From positions 95,000,646 through 95,064,645 of the forward strand of contig JARCOQ010000003.1 in assembly GCA_029207755.1 (NCBI GenBank): DNA of 64,000 nt, in the 5' to 3' direction. Shown here piece by piece: positions 51,131-63,000 of the stretch (position 1 is its first letter; each line of letters starts with the position of its first letter). The translations under genes were made by a program, and so were the position numbers. This DNA comes from Chamaea fasciata (lineage: Eukaryota; Chordata; Aves; Passeriformes; Sylviidae). The notes below the pieces were generated by a model. That model saw only the letters and a program-made list of their open reading frames with translations, had not been told where the DNA came from and ran no database searches.

Positions 51131-51883
51131 TGTAATCTCAAAGTTCTGTTTTAATTCCTGCCCTGGCATCCTAGTCACCAAACTAGCTATGCTAATTAAA
51201 TCTGTCTTACTCTCTGTCTTGTGTATTCCCACAGTTAATGACATAGGATTCTTTATCAGAGAGGTATTCAAAAAGCATAAAGCTTACTCAGGTATGGTAT
51301 TTTAACTTTACCTCCAATAACAGTTGACTCTTCAAATTGCTTTGCTATAGTTCAGGGCTCATTAACATTTCTATTATAAGCCTTGATTACTCTGGCTAAG
51401 GATATCAGCTGTTACCAGCCACACATTTGAAAACAAAACAGGTTTTCAGCCTTGAATATATTTTAATTCATTATTAGAAAAATTTTAATGGTCGACTGGT
51501 TTTTCAAGAATAAGATGCAGTGATTCAGGTTCAGTGAAATATATAAAGATTTTTCCTAATATAAAAGCTTTTTTTTTCTTATTTTCTAACTAAACAAAAT
51601 TGGATTAAAGAATAATACAAGGAAAACACTTTGTGGTTTTTTTAAACGTATAAGAACACAGAAAAGTCCAGACTAAAGGCTTATGTGCTGCAGGGTCCTG
51701 CCTCTGACAAGGGGCAAGAGAAGATGTTATTGTGGAACTCTACGGTCTCCATTTCACTGCTGATGGAAACCGTTGCAAATGTTCAGTATCAAAGATATTT
51801 AAGTAATTTCCTTGTGAAAAGACATTAAAAATCCCCATAAATCTACATCATTAATTTGCAGAGCTTGGCAAAAGTGTGAATTT

Positions 51884-52066
51884 ATGAAGGCAAAATCATG
51901 CTTGACCAACCTGAAAGCCTTCTATTATGAGGTGATAAGATTGGTAGATGAGGGTAGAGCAGTGGCTGTTGTTTGTCATGAGTTTGATGAAGGCTTTGAC
52001 ACTGCCTCCAGTCATTTGCCACTGTCTCCCTTAACAATCATCATAAATAAAGTATGGGTTACATAA
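51884..52066 (+). pseudogene. CR1 ORF2 reverse-transcriptase core remnant
   Basis: A 60-codon open piece of CR1 ORF2. SCLTNLKAFYYEV (residues 5-17), LVDEGRAVAVV (20-30) and CHEFDEGFDTASS (31-43) correspond to the block around the first catalytic aspartate of LINE reverse transcriptases. There CR1 normally has a motif of the form YLDFSKAFDTVSH. Here the catalytic Asp position reads Glu (HEF), and the frame decays soon after. Further coding similarity resumes downstream in other frames. Not a functional gene. Confidence 0.82.
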
Positions 52067-52945
52067 GGGGACTGTGAGGTACATTGAAAACTTGGTGAAA
52101 AAACAGGTTGAGAAAGTTGTGATTACTGGTACAAAGTGCACTTGGGGGAAAGCCACAAACACTGTACCAAACGGTCGGTACTGGATCCAGTATAGCTCAG
52201 TATCTTCATTTGACCTGTGCTAGGGAACACAGTACACCCTCAGCAAGTTTACAGACGACACAAAAGCAGGAGGAACACCAGATGGTTGTGCTGCTTTTCA
52301 AAGTGACATGGGTAGTCTGGAGAGCTGGGAAGAGACAGCGCTCATGACATTCAGCAAGGGTAAATGAGAAATCCTGCACCTGGGGAGAGATCAGCCTATG
52401 TGGCTATGCATACTGGGGTTTGACCACTAGGAAAGCAGATGAATGGAAACCTTGGGATCCTGGCGGATAACTAGCCATAAGTGGCAAACTGGCCAACAGC
52501 CTTCTGGGCTGCATTAGGCAAAGCATTGCCAGCAGGTCAGGGGAGGGGATGAGTCCCCTCAGCCCTAATGTACTTGTATCTGGTGTGTCACCAGCACAGT
52601 AACTATATGCATTTACTAGGGCAAGCCCAGCACAAGACCACAAAGCTTATGAAGGGACTAGAGCATCTCTCACATGAACAAAGTCTGAGGGATCTGGAAA
52701 TGTCCAGCTTCATAACAAAAATGGTCAGGGGGATCTTCCCAATTTGTATAACTACCTGATGGGAGGGAAGGAAATCAGAAAAGAAAAGGAAATTACTCTT
52801 CTCATTGGTACCAACTGACAGGACAAGAAGCAGCAGGAACAAAGGAAAACACATTTGTGAAAATACATGTTCTGTCTGAGCAGAAGAAAACTTTTTTTTT
52901 CTCTGAGGATGGTCAAACACTGAAAAAAGTACCATCTTGGGCTCA
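51885..52945 (+). mobile_element. CR1 LINE fragment, about 1.06 kb, includes RT core
   Basis: A CR1 copy starting inside the ORF2 reverse-transcriptase core and running through the 3' UTR. The blocks are CATGCTTGACCAACCTGAAA (about 51,897), CACCCTCAGCAAGTTTACAG (about 52,236), AAATCCTGCACCTGGGGA (about 52,370), GGGACTAGAGCATCTCTC (about 52,655), CTGACAGGACAAGAAGCAGC (about 52,815) and GAGGATGGTCAAACACTG (about 52,905). The terminal part after the last block is missing or too decayed to see. Both frame and conserved motifs are damaged. Confidence 0.92.
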
Positions 52946-55366
52946 CTGTTTGGTTCAATACATCTGTAACTGCTGATATGTTTGAAGATGGCTGAAAGGG
53001 TTAAGATGAACCAATAGTCAATATAGTCATGATCAGGAGCCAAATTTGTCAGAATATGAGCCATAGGTCAGGTTTATATAGCAAAGATTTGACTATCAGC
53101 ATCTCAAATATTACATGAAAGATCCCAAAAACAAATGCAGGTTTTTTTTTTTTTTTTTGGGGGGAGGGGGGAAGCTTGCCTACAGGGTCTGTCCAGATGG
53201 AGCAGAAGTTCCAATTTTGAGATCTCTCTTCATGGTCTGAAGGACAGCTCTTCAAGAAGATTTCTTTTATGCCCCACAGAAACTTTGTGTAACTTGTGGG
53301 ACTGGACAGGGAAAAGCAGCTGCCTAGAGAAGTTACCTTCATGGGTCTTTAAAAACAGAACAACTTCAGAGTTTATGTTATGGATGATATATAAGCATCT
53401 AGGTATCTAACAAGGCAGACACAGATTAAGAATCTGGGTCTATACTCAATGATGGATTATGACCTACAAAGATTTAGAGGTCATAATTTTTGGAAGTGTC
53501 AGAATTTGCCAAAATGAGTTTTACTATTTTATTTTCTTTAATATAAAGCAATTTCAGCTCTTTAAGAAGGCAACTGGCCTTTGGAGTGATTTTGGGTATT
53601 AGCCCTTAGAGTGCATTAAAGCTAAATATTAGATGGAGATTTTCTACTTTTTTTTTTTTTTTTTTAAGTTTTGTGTCTCATCATACCACCTGTTTAATAC
53701 TGCAGTGCTTAAAATTCGAAACTCCCAATATAATTCCTTGCTGGTGTTTCCAAGTCAGCAAATTAGCAACACAACACATGTTATATAGGGAATAGCACAG
53801 CAACAGAATCAAAGCCCCACAACATTCTCCTTTTTTGAGATTTATTCCGGCTTACTCTGCTGGATGTGAACAAAATGACACATCATAAACCTCAGAGACA
53901 AATTTGTAGCTTCTGCTCAGACTGGAGAATTCCATATGCTCTATTAATGATCATTAACAACGAGGAAAGTATTCCAGACAGTTTCTGTAAAACGTAAAAG
54001 ACAAAATTATTATATTATTATAATTAGTTGGGGTTTTTTTCTCATTCAGCCAGAATAGCTTTAATCAGCAACTGGCAGAGGAAAACTCCATGGGACCCAA
54101 AGGCAGAGGGGCTCATTAAATTATATTGTGAAGATTCTGCATGTTCACTTCATTGTGAAAGGCCTATGCTGCTGTAAAAGTGAATTGTCTTTGGGACCAG
54201 AGTATAAATTGTTTCACATTGAATTTTAAAGAAAAATGTTTTTCCTATGAGAGGAAAAGTAAAAATAAGGATAATGTGCAAATTATGTCTGAAAAACTAG
54301 TACAAATACCCACAGGGAATTAGAATCACACATTGCAATAAACATAAACATCTCTAGGACCTGAATATAGAAAGATTGTGTTTACCTGTTCTGAATAATG
54401 TCTCAACTTCATCTCAAACGATATTCTCAAATGAGCTCCACACCCCCTTCAAATTTCACACATTTAGTTCTTCACATAAAAGTTACATGCACTTTTTCAA
54501 ACTTAATATATGTCATATTTTACATGTGAAATATTATTACCCAAATAGTATTACCTGAATACAGAGTTTTCAACACTTTATCATCACAAATCTGTAGAGT
54601 TAATCTTTCAAAATCTAACACAGCATTTATGCTTCCTTCTGCCATAAAGGACTTCAGCATATGGGAGTCACTCCTATAGAATATATTGTGAAATGCAGTC
54701 TCAATGAAAATGAGTTGCATGACCATGATCCTCCTTTATAATAGCAGTGGGCAATCAAATCTCTGAATATGCAAGATGATTCAGGAGGAATCAAGGATAC
54801 AGGGTATTATGCTGCTTATGCACACTAAGTAGTTTATGTCAGACAAGTTATTATTTTTTTTCTTTGCCAAACAAGAGTGCAATTTTCTCCATGCTATCTT
54901 GTGAATAGCAGGTATCTCAATATTTTTAAAAATTTGAATCAATAGAATTTCAGACAAATAGGGACAGATTAATTAGTGTGATCAGTTCAATTACACTCAA
55001 CTGTAATGTATGACTTTCTTATTATTTATTAACTTTAAAAAGTTGCGATTCAGTAAATCTCAGTGTTTTTTGTCTCCCAAGTAATTATATCCAAAACAGT
55101 GCAATAATACCTGATAAAAGTTAAAGAACTTACCTTCCTCATCCTCAGGAACTGCCAAGAAGAGATTTGTAAGATTGACTTGTGAAGGGATCATAAACAT
55201 ATTACAATGCTTACATTTCTCTTTTGGTTGTATTGAGAGATGTTGATTTCTCTTTCTTTTTCAATCATAATGAGTTCATAAGAAATATTTTCAGAGATAA
55301 AAGCTTCAGGTTTCGAGGAAGAGTGTAGTAACAAACACTGATGGATGCATTTTTGCTTTAGCTAAC
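52946..55366. other. Unannotated AT-rich DNA
   Basis: No gene is seen. T-runs lie at about 53,142-53,158 (followed by G-runs) and 53,650-53,665. Confidence 0.5.
53142..53171 (+). repeat. Poly-T followed by poly-G tract
   Basis: Seventeen T are followed by G-runs of six and six split by an A. It is low-complexity sequence where read and assembly errors are likely. Confidence 0.9.
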
Positions 55367-56008
55367 TGTCTTGGCTTGGAAAGACAGGTGTCTGCGAAGG
55401 AAGGCAGGAGCCTCTCTTGAAATGGAAAATATAAATCCCCTCCCTCCAATTTATTATAATTTTGAATTTAACGGGTTCTCAGGCAAAGATATGGGAATAG
55501 GAATAACAGTTCTTAACTAGGAAAATTAAACTAAAAATGCGGTAGTACAAAAAATAAGCCACTGACAGAGTCAGAATACAACCTGCCACTCTGTTGTTCA
55601 GGGTGTTAGTAGCAGTCCAATTAAATCATGGCCACAGTCCTCCTGGAGTGACAGATGCGGTTTTGTTGAAGCAAAAAATGTGTAGATTTCCTCTGAAGGT
55701 CCAGTGGAGATGTAGATGGGTCCAGTCTTCCTCTGGGAATCCAGTGGAAACAGGCTGTCCTGGTGGTCTGAGTCTCAGAATCTATTCAGGTAGGAATGCT
55801 GGGCTCCTCCCCCTAGGTGAAGAATCTCACAATGGGATGATGTAATTTTTTCAGTTGTGCAGTGAGGCTGAATTGCCCATTAACAGAAGATATCTCGCTG
55901 GAGGGAGGATGGGTCATGGAAGAGATTAAGAACACTGCCCCACCTGGTTTTAACAGATGGTAATAGAATACATACTTTTGGTTATATCCTGCGTTGCAAC
56001 CTAAGGCA
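55367..56008 (-). mobile_element. Complete solo LTR of an endogenous retrovirus, 642 bp
   Basis: The element runs from TGTCTTGGCTTGG at 55,367 to CCTAAGGCA at 56,008. The ends are imperfect inverted repeats with the expected TG and CA. It is flanked by CTAAC (55,362-55,366) and CTAAG (56,009-56,013), a 5-bp target duplication with one mismatch, which fits ERVL-like integration. I recognise the sequence as an abundant passerine LTR. The minus strand is favoured because its GC-rich GGGGGAGGAGCCC box (about 55,803-55,815) and a TTACATCA motif (near 55,845) would lie in U3. No clean TATA or AATAAA is visible, so orientation is less certain than the element itself. No internal sequence is present. 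Confidence 0.85.
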
Positions 56009-57483
56009 CTAAGATGAAGAGTGAATAATCAGTAACAGTTCTGGAGTTTTTCTTGTTGTTTATAGTCACCAAAGCATTTTTATCTGAACAAAAACCCAAA
56101 CACAAACAATCCACCAACTTATAATGCTATTAGATTGTCCTAGTGCTCTCTAACAGTAACACATGCAATCACTTGTTTATATCTTTGTATCTGAAGAGTA
56201 GGCAGATACGCTCTTTTCCACACATGCTCTCCGTTATTATGAAATATAAACAAGATATCTGGTTTATAGGAAAGCTAAAATTCCTTGAAAGTTTTACTAT
56301 AGGAATTTCAGAATTTCAGAATTCTAAATTCACAAGTTTCAGAAGAATCCAATAAATGAAATTGCCAGATAATTACTTTATATTTAGCTTTCTCATTTTC
56401 CTATGCAAATTTTATAGAAATTGAGACTACCTTCAAATTTACTCCTGCTTATAATTAAATTAATGCCAGGTTACATGGTAAGCTATGACTATAAATAGTG
56501 AGAAGCTAGTAAGAGTCTAAAATATAAAGTAATTAAAACCTTAGGGCAGACAGCTAAAAATTAAGTAGGAACATGGAAGTTCTTCATACAAGATTTAGAA
56601 ACAAGGTATTCAAGGAGAGCTGTAGCAGAAATAAAATGACTGACGTTCACATAATTAACTGTTAACTCACATTTTTACCATCCTCTCTAGTCAGTAGATT
56701 GATTCCATTCCCTCAGAGGAACTCACTTAGTTTAAGCAGACAAGGTGTTCTTGTAAAACAACAATCAAGAGAACCACGAGACTAGAAGACATGCTTGACA
56801 GTTTTCCATCTCTAGTTTCTGAGAGAAGGGATAACAACTGGTTGAGTTGTTCGGAGGTGTTATTTTTTATCAACTTACCTCCTTTCCTTTGGTTAGCAAA
56901 TCTTATTCAGTCCACTTAAACCATGCTTGATTGTATTAGATTGTATGCATTATTCATAGGCATTCACTGGAACATTAGATGAGTGTTTTTCAGAGATGGA
57001 TTGTGGACTTTGGGTTTTTGCTGTTAGTCAGATGCAGTATGCATTCAGTCACATGTGATGGTTTCTGCTCTACAAATGGACAATTATCCTGTTATGAAAA
57101 TCACACAATGTCACATTCCCAGAGTGCCATATTGATGACAGTTATTTACACTAAAACACGTTTGAATTTAATATGCAGTATCCTTCCTAGCCAAGAGAAT
57201 TGAATAAAAAATAAATGAAAAATGTGTATTGATGATCTTAGGAATAAAAAAGAGTACAATTTCTGAGCAAGTAAGTAAATAATTTGGTTTTATAAATCAA
57301 TACAGAACTTTAAAATCTCTCATTTGCTATCTTCCACGCTTGTGACTGTTAGTTTTAACTTTGCATTATTTTCTTATTTAAAACCATTAAGAATGCCCTA
57401 TAAGAACTTCTGCATGTCTCTATCTCATGCATTTATTAAACTAAAATAATATTAAGTATCAAAATCACTTAAATGATTGTTGG

Positions 57484-57538
57484 ATGTTGCTGCCTGGAGT
57501 TCATTCTTTGTATGTTGCTGCCTGGAGCTGCTCATTCT
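57484..57538 (+). repeat. 28-bp direct duplication
   Basis: ATGTTGCTGCCTGGAG, followed a few bases later by TCATTCTT, occurs twice in tandem. The second copy has a small insertion (CTGC). Confidence 0.8.
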
Positions 57539-58775
57539 TAGCCAAGGTTCACAAATTTTTCAAAGATCAAGAAATAATCCATCTAGGCACAAACCCAGAC
57601 ATAATTTCCAAACTAGAATTAGGGCTGGTCAAAAAATGTTAATAATTATCTAGGAATGAATATTCTGATTTATTTCCAAAAGAAGTATATAACAGATGAC
57701 CAGAACACTGGCAAAACCTAGTGGTAAATGAAGGAAACAGATAAGTCTTATTTTAGTTCAAAAGAAATAATTTATGTTGGATTATCATATAGATTTTTTC
57801 CTTTTTCTTTCTTCTTTTAACAAAAGAAATATTTATGAGCTAAGAACCAGAATATACTGATTGCATTTTTAAAAAATATTTCTAAGAATAAACAGTAAAT
57901 TATCAAAAGAAAGGTAGATAAAATTATCTAGTCTGTTCTTTGTTCCAGCAAATATATGTTCAACAAATCATATTGATAACAAGCAATTGTGATTCCCTAA
58001 CAATTACTGAAAAAAGTCTAATTTTGGTTTAATCAATTGTTCAGTCTGAATTAATTCTACTGCTGTTGAAAGAAGACTGATAATCACAACTTCTTTAGAT
58101 AGAATTGCATAAAATGTAGTGGCTTCATTTCATATGAGCATGTAATAATCATGCCAAAAAAAACCCCAACAAGCATTCTTAAAAAAGAGTGCATTCCTGT
58201 AAACTTTAAAATTGAAAGCATTTGAAAACCCTTTGCCTAATTTTAACTTTACAGATATATTTAAGAAAATCATTAGAGCAAGGTTGTTCTTTGAAGGACT
58301 ATAATGATTAGTTCGTAAACCAGCTGTAAATGCACTTTTTAGTGCAGTATTTTACCAGTAAATGAATATTGTCTGTATTCTACATTCATTTCATACACAC
58401 AAAGACACATTTATGAATCATTTTTATGAATGTTCATGCTCCTTAGAGACAATTCAAGTGACAGTTGAATCTGAAGATTTCCATGAAGTTACTATGTAAA
58501 ATACAACAAACATATCCTGGAGCCATAAATTCTGGTGTGCCGTTACTTGATGCACTGTTTCCATTGCAGGGCCAGGGTGAGTTTGGAGTGCCTTGTCTTC
58601 ACGCACTTCCTTCTGTCAGAAGCCCACCTGTGTCTCAGCAGAAGCATATTAGACCCCCGAGGTCAAAGTCATCTGACATTTCTAGTATAAAACTTGTATT
58701 TTCCTGAAAATTTTTCAGTTAATTTTGCTTAGGACAATCCTTCTGCGGGGACACCTTTCTAATTCTCTACTACAC

Positions 58776-58832
58776 TACTGGTCACTGTAGTGACCAGTAC
58801 ACAACAGTGTACTGTAGTGACCAGTACACAAC
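58776..58832. repeat. 27-bp tandem duplication carrying overlapping hairpins
   Basis: The unit beginning ACTGTAGTGACCAGTACACA at 58,784 is repeated at 58,811, with 22 identical bases. The first arm pair is TACTGGTCACT (58,776-58,786) with AGTGACCAGTA (58,789-58,799), around GT. A second pair, CAGTACAC (58,795-58,802) with GTGTACTG (58,807-58,814), surrounds AACA. The two hairpins overlap and so exclude each other. Confidence 0.88.
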
Positions 58833-59709
58833 TCCTTATAGGGTAGCCAGAATGCCTGAAGGTATCATTGGTTTTGGTGGGATGCCTTCTGCTGCCCCAC
58901 TCCTACTTTTAGACCTTTAACACTCAGTGTGCTCCTGCTCTCACTCAACGGCCCTGTCCCTTTCACACAGGACAGCGAGTCGCAAACAAGGTAAAACCAG
59001 AACAAGACCAGGTAACTCACAGCTGATTTCTTTTTTTAGGCTCCATTAAAAATAGAGTGTCTTTAACAGTGGCTTCAAAGCTAGTTTGGGGTATGGTGGA
59101 CTAATAATAATGTGGAGTTTTTTGTTTTTAAAGAAAAAAAAGATACTAAGATCTAGAGGTCCATATAACTACCTGTATGGTCCTTTTTTGATGATATAGA
59201 GAACACAGTAGTATAATACAGAGATTGATAATACTGAGGCTGATTTTTTTATGATGGTGGACAGCCACAGTCTACATTTACTTGATACAGAAATGATAAT
59301 GCTCACTCATTTACAAAGTCAAATATATATGAATAAGCCTGTTGGGCAATGCCAGCTTTTGATTTTCCGTCATATTAAGGAGTGTATGGAGATCAGCTTT
59401 TCATTAATGACCTAGACTGAAATGTTTACTGTAGAAAAACTTAATTATACATTGAATAAATTATTTTGTCACATCAAATTGTGAAGAAAATTAGCAGCAG
59501 ACACCGAATAGTATAAATCATAAAACATATTGATTCAACCGAATGCCTTTTGGACGTCCACAATAATAATGAAGGGAAAAAGCTGCAAGAAAGATGCTCA
59601 GCACACATGCAAAACTTTATGAAGTCCTGATATAAAACTATAATTGCCATTCAAATAAGAATTCTTTTCAAGAGGGAATATGAACTTACACAGTTCACAT
59701 AAACAAGAT

Positions 59710-60055
59710 GGTTTGAATCAAATGGTCACCACTTGACCATACCCAGTCAGGTTTTGAATATCTCCAGGGGTGCGTATCCATTTGTGCCCATTGCCCTTTG
59801 ACATGCTCGTGGGCACACCCAGAAGAGACTGGTTTCTGGGGCTAGCTTCTGCTTCATCCCCCTCTATCAGGTATTTACACACATTGATGAGATACCCCTG
59901 ACTCCTCTTCAACCAGTTCCAGCTGTCAGACTTTCCTCACACAGCAGATGCCTTTCATCATGTTTGTGGCTCTGTGCTGGGCACACCTCATTAATTCTAT
60001 ATGTTTCTTGTACCATAGAGCATAGAACGGGGCACAGCACTCAAGATGTGAAGGT
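59710..60055 (-). mobile_element. CR1 LINE fragment, minus strand, internally deleted
   Basis: In reverse complement it shows GGTTTTGAATATCTCCAGGG (about 59,750), TTTGTGCCCATTGCCCTTTG (about 59,780), TATCAGGTATTTACACACAT (about 59,865) and GGCACAGCACTCAAGATGTG (about 60,031). In CR1 the first two blocks are separated by more sequence than here, so an internal deletion lies near 59,770. The CR1 terminal repeats on the left are missing. The 64-codon minus frame at 59,718-59,912 is CR1 3' region, not a gene. Confidence 0.88.
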
Positions 60056-63000
60056 AAAGGGGAATGCTGTCTGTGCATATAAAATTCCAGGTTTTTCACA
60101 TAACAGTAGGAACAGTGTCACCACTAAAGTGGCATATCAGCATGCTTTGTATGTGCTGTATATGCACCAGTTTGTGTAATTAGAATTGACATTACTTTTG
60201 ACTACACTTTTTCTAGTTTTTAGAACGGACTACTTTTGACTACATTTTTTTAGTCTATCTATTAATGTCAGTGTATTATAACAGTTCATATAGAGTGAGC
60301 CCTCTTAAAATAGTACAAGACACTGTTACATAATAGAGCTTTGAATCCATAATATATTACATACCCACTGATTTCAGTGGCATCTTTGTCAGTTCCACTA
60401 ATTAGCTCGTTTCTATGTATATTGATTCTTTTAATTGACTTTAGCAGAATTTTACAAACTTATTTAGTGTCTCAATAGACCATATATTTATTAGCTTAAT
60501 AATTTATTCAACATGTTAGGCATTACTCTTTGACATTATTGCCCATTATGTACTCCATGTAACAAGTTCTCCTTAATTGCAACAAACACTAATCAAATGG
60601 CAAAGGGATTCTGCAGTCTGATTCAAATATTAAAGATTTATGTCAACAAGATTAACTTTTATAATCCTTGCTGGCATGGTATTTACACATTGTGTAGATT
60701 AATGGTTCTCACTTCTACATCTGTCGATCTCTGAAGTTCCTTTACAATCAACTTTATTTCCTTTTGGCTTTACCTAATTGAAGACAACTGCTCTATGCAA
60801 TGGTTAACAGCATCAAGCTGTGAAAACTCCCCCAGTCGGAAAAGGGGACAGTCCTTGTTTGTCCAGGACTGGTGTGATTTAGCTGAATGATGCATTTGGC
60901 AGGTATGAACTAAATGCACTTTATGAAAGTACCTTACAAAGTTGAAATGTACTGTCATAACAAAACACAAAACAAACCAGTACTTTCTTGAATTTACTTC
61001 AACATTTAACTTCCAAAGCATCCACCAGTGATGATATCTCATTGGTAAAGATACAAGAAGACAAAGACCATTGCAGGGGTGAATGAAAAGAATTTTAGAG
61101 AAAATTCTTTGTTTAACTCCCCTAAGGTTCCTTTCTTCAATACTAAGAATTAAACAAGGTAGGAGAAGACACATTTTTCACAACACAAGGGTGTTGTATT
61201 ATCCTATTCCATCTAATATTAGTTCCTTATGTTATCCACATCTAATTAAAAAAAGTAATTACTATACTTCTACCCATAAACATAGCAAAGCAGAAATATG
61301 AAAGATCAACTTTCTTTTATTTTCCACAGCCTAAAAGAATACACATGAACTTTTTGTCATAGTTATCTTGAAGAATTATCTCTTTTTTTGACTACTGCAA
61401 CCTGATTACTGGGTTGCAGTTTCATGATTCTTTAATGACTTGTAATTGCTACAAAATGAATCTCTGTGATCTCCCACGTAGGTCAAATTGTGTTTATTAT
61501 CATCAGTATTAGAACCTGTGCCCTATTATTTTAGCACTGTCTTGTTTTATCGCTCTAGTGTTATCCCTTACTGGAAGGTCCTATTTCATATTAAGGAACA
61601 TATAAGTACAAGGAGTACCATACTGCCTCACAACTGCCCTTCTGGCACAATTGTCCTTTCCTGTCAGGGGCCATAGGGGATACCACTTAAGGAAAACCTT
61701 GCCAGCACATAAGGTCTGTTGCTGTCTTATTCCTCCAACAGTAGTTTTTAGATTCCTCACAAAACATTTTGATACCTGACTATTCTGTGTTTCTCGATGG
61801 AAACATTTTGTTCACATATCGGCTTTTGAACTATACATCTTACTCTTCCTCCTCTCTCACTTTTTTCCATATTCCTTCTTCTACCTGTTTTGAATCCTTT
61901 CCAATTTTTTTGAAAATCTTTCCAACTTAAGACTTACAGAACTGGATAAAATATTTGCAGTGATGTAATCAAAAACGGCTTTTTGCCTGTTCTCTTAAAG
62001 CTCCTGTGCACTAGTAACACACAGAGACTCCTTGTTCAGCTAATAATCAACTATCTCTCACATATCTCCTTGCAACGGAATGACATATCAACCTTCATTC
62101 ACTGGTGGCCAAGTCTGTTCTGCTTCTGGAACATTCATCTATGGTCTCCTACCTCAGTGGAATCCAGACTAAACTGGATTTCATATGTGAGGTGTGCAGG
62201 TTAATAGCATATTTATATGTTACTTCTCTATAAAAGGTTTTAAAAATTATTTAAACTCAGTATTTTTTTTTCATCTTTGAAGTTAAATTGGTTAAAGGCA
62301 CTTTTTTTTTACAAGCTAAACTGTCATGTTATTGTTCCAGAATCTGCTAATCCTGATTTCTGTTCTGCAGCACACTAACATGAGACAGCATAAAGTTATT
62401 TGTCTTCAAGACACAGATATCTCTGCATTTGTTCTATTGAATTTTCAGTTTTCTATAAAAGACAGGTATTTCCTAGAAATTTTTCCAGTTCAAAAAATGG
62501 ATCTATTACCTGATAACTCTTTTACTTACTGGTAATCAGTAGTTTTGTTAATAAAGGTTGAAGATATGTATACTGTTTTCTTAAATAAGAGGTTCTAAAA
62601 GTAGGACAGACTTTTTTTTTTTTTGTTATTTAAGTGTTATATCTTCTCCTTGTTTTCCTCTTATCTGCTGTGTTGTTTTCAAATGTCCTATCTTCAAAGC
62701 TACCTTCTGCACACTATTTCATTGCCTCTATCCATTTTCTATCACTTCCAAACTGCAGTTTTCCACTTAGTCAAAGAACATTTCTACATTCCACACTTAG
62801 AACTAGTGACTTGTACTTGTCAGTTTTATGCAGTTTCCCCTTTACTGCTGTTCTCATTACCAGGAAGACAGTAGATCAGAATATGCTCAGAGATGTTCAA
62901 TGTCCTGAAAAAAACCCTAGTATATTTTGCAAGGGTTTAAGAGGGTAGTGAAAGACCCTCTATTGGTATCTCCAGATGCAGAAATTCTTTCCTCAGCTCC

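Larger units (their letters stand above)
46757..51884. other. 5.1 kb of unannotated AT-rich DNA
   Basis: No gene is seen. T-rich tracts lie near 47,158-47,184 and 47,791-47,806. The GC-richer patches at 48,260-48,390 and 49,440-49,640 could be old repeats, but I cannot assign them. Confidence 0.5.
56009..59709. other. Unannotated AT-rich DNA with small tandem and inverted repeats
   Basis: No gene is seen. A 16-base motif ATGTTGCTGCCTGGAG is repeated at 57,484 and 57,512 (period 28). A hairpin cluster at 58.8 kb is listed separately. Confidence 0.5.

Noticed and set aside
52603..53064. 153-codon minus-strand frame
   Set aside because: It lies largely antisense to the CR1 copy at 51.9-52.9 kb and has no domain resemblance.
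58560..58575. CATTGCAG and GGTGAGT close together, like acceptor and donor splice sites
   Set aside because: The sites are only a few bases apart, giving no plausible exon.
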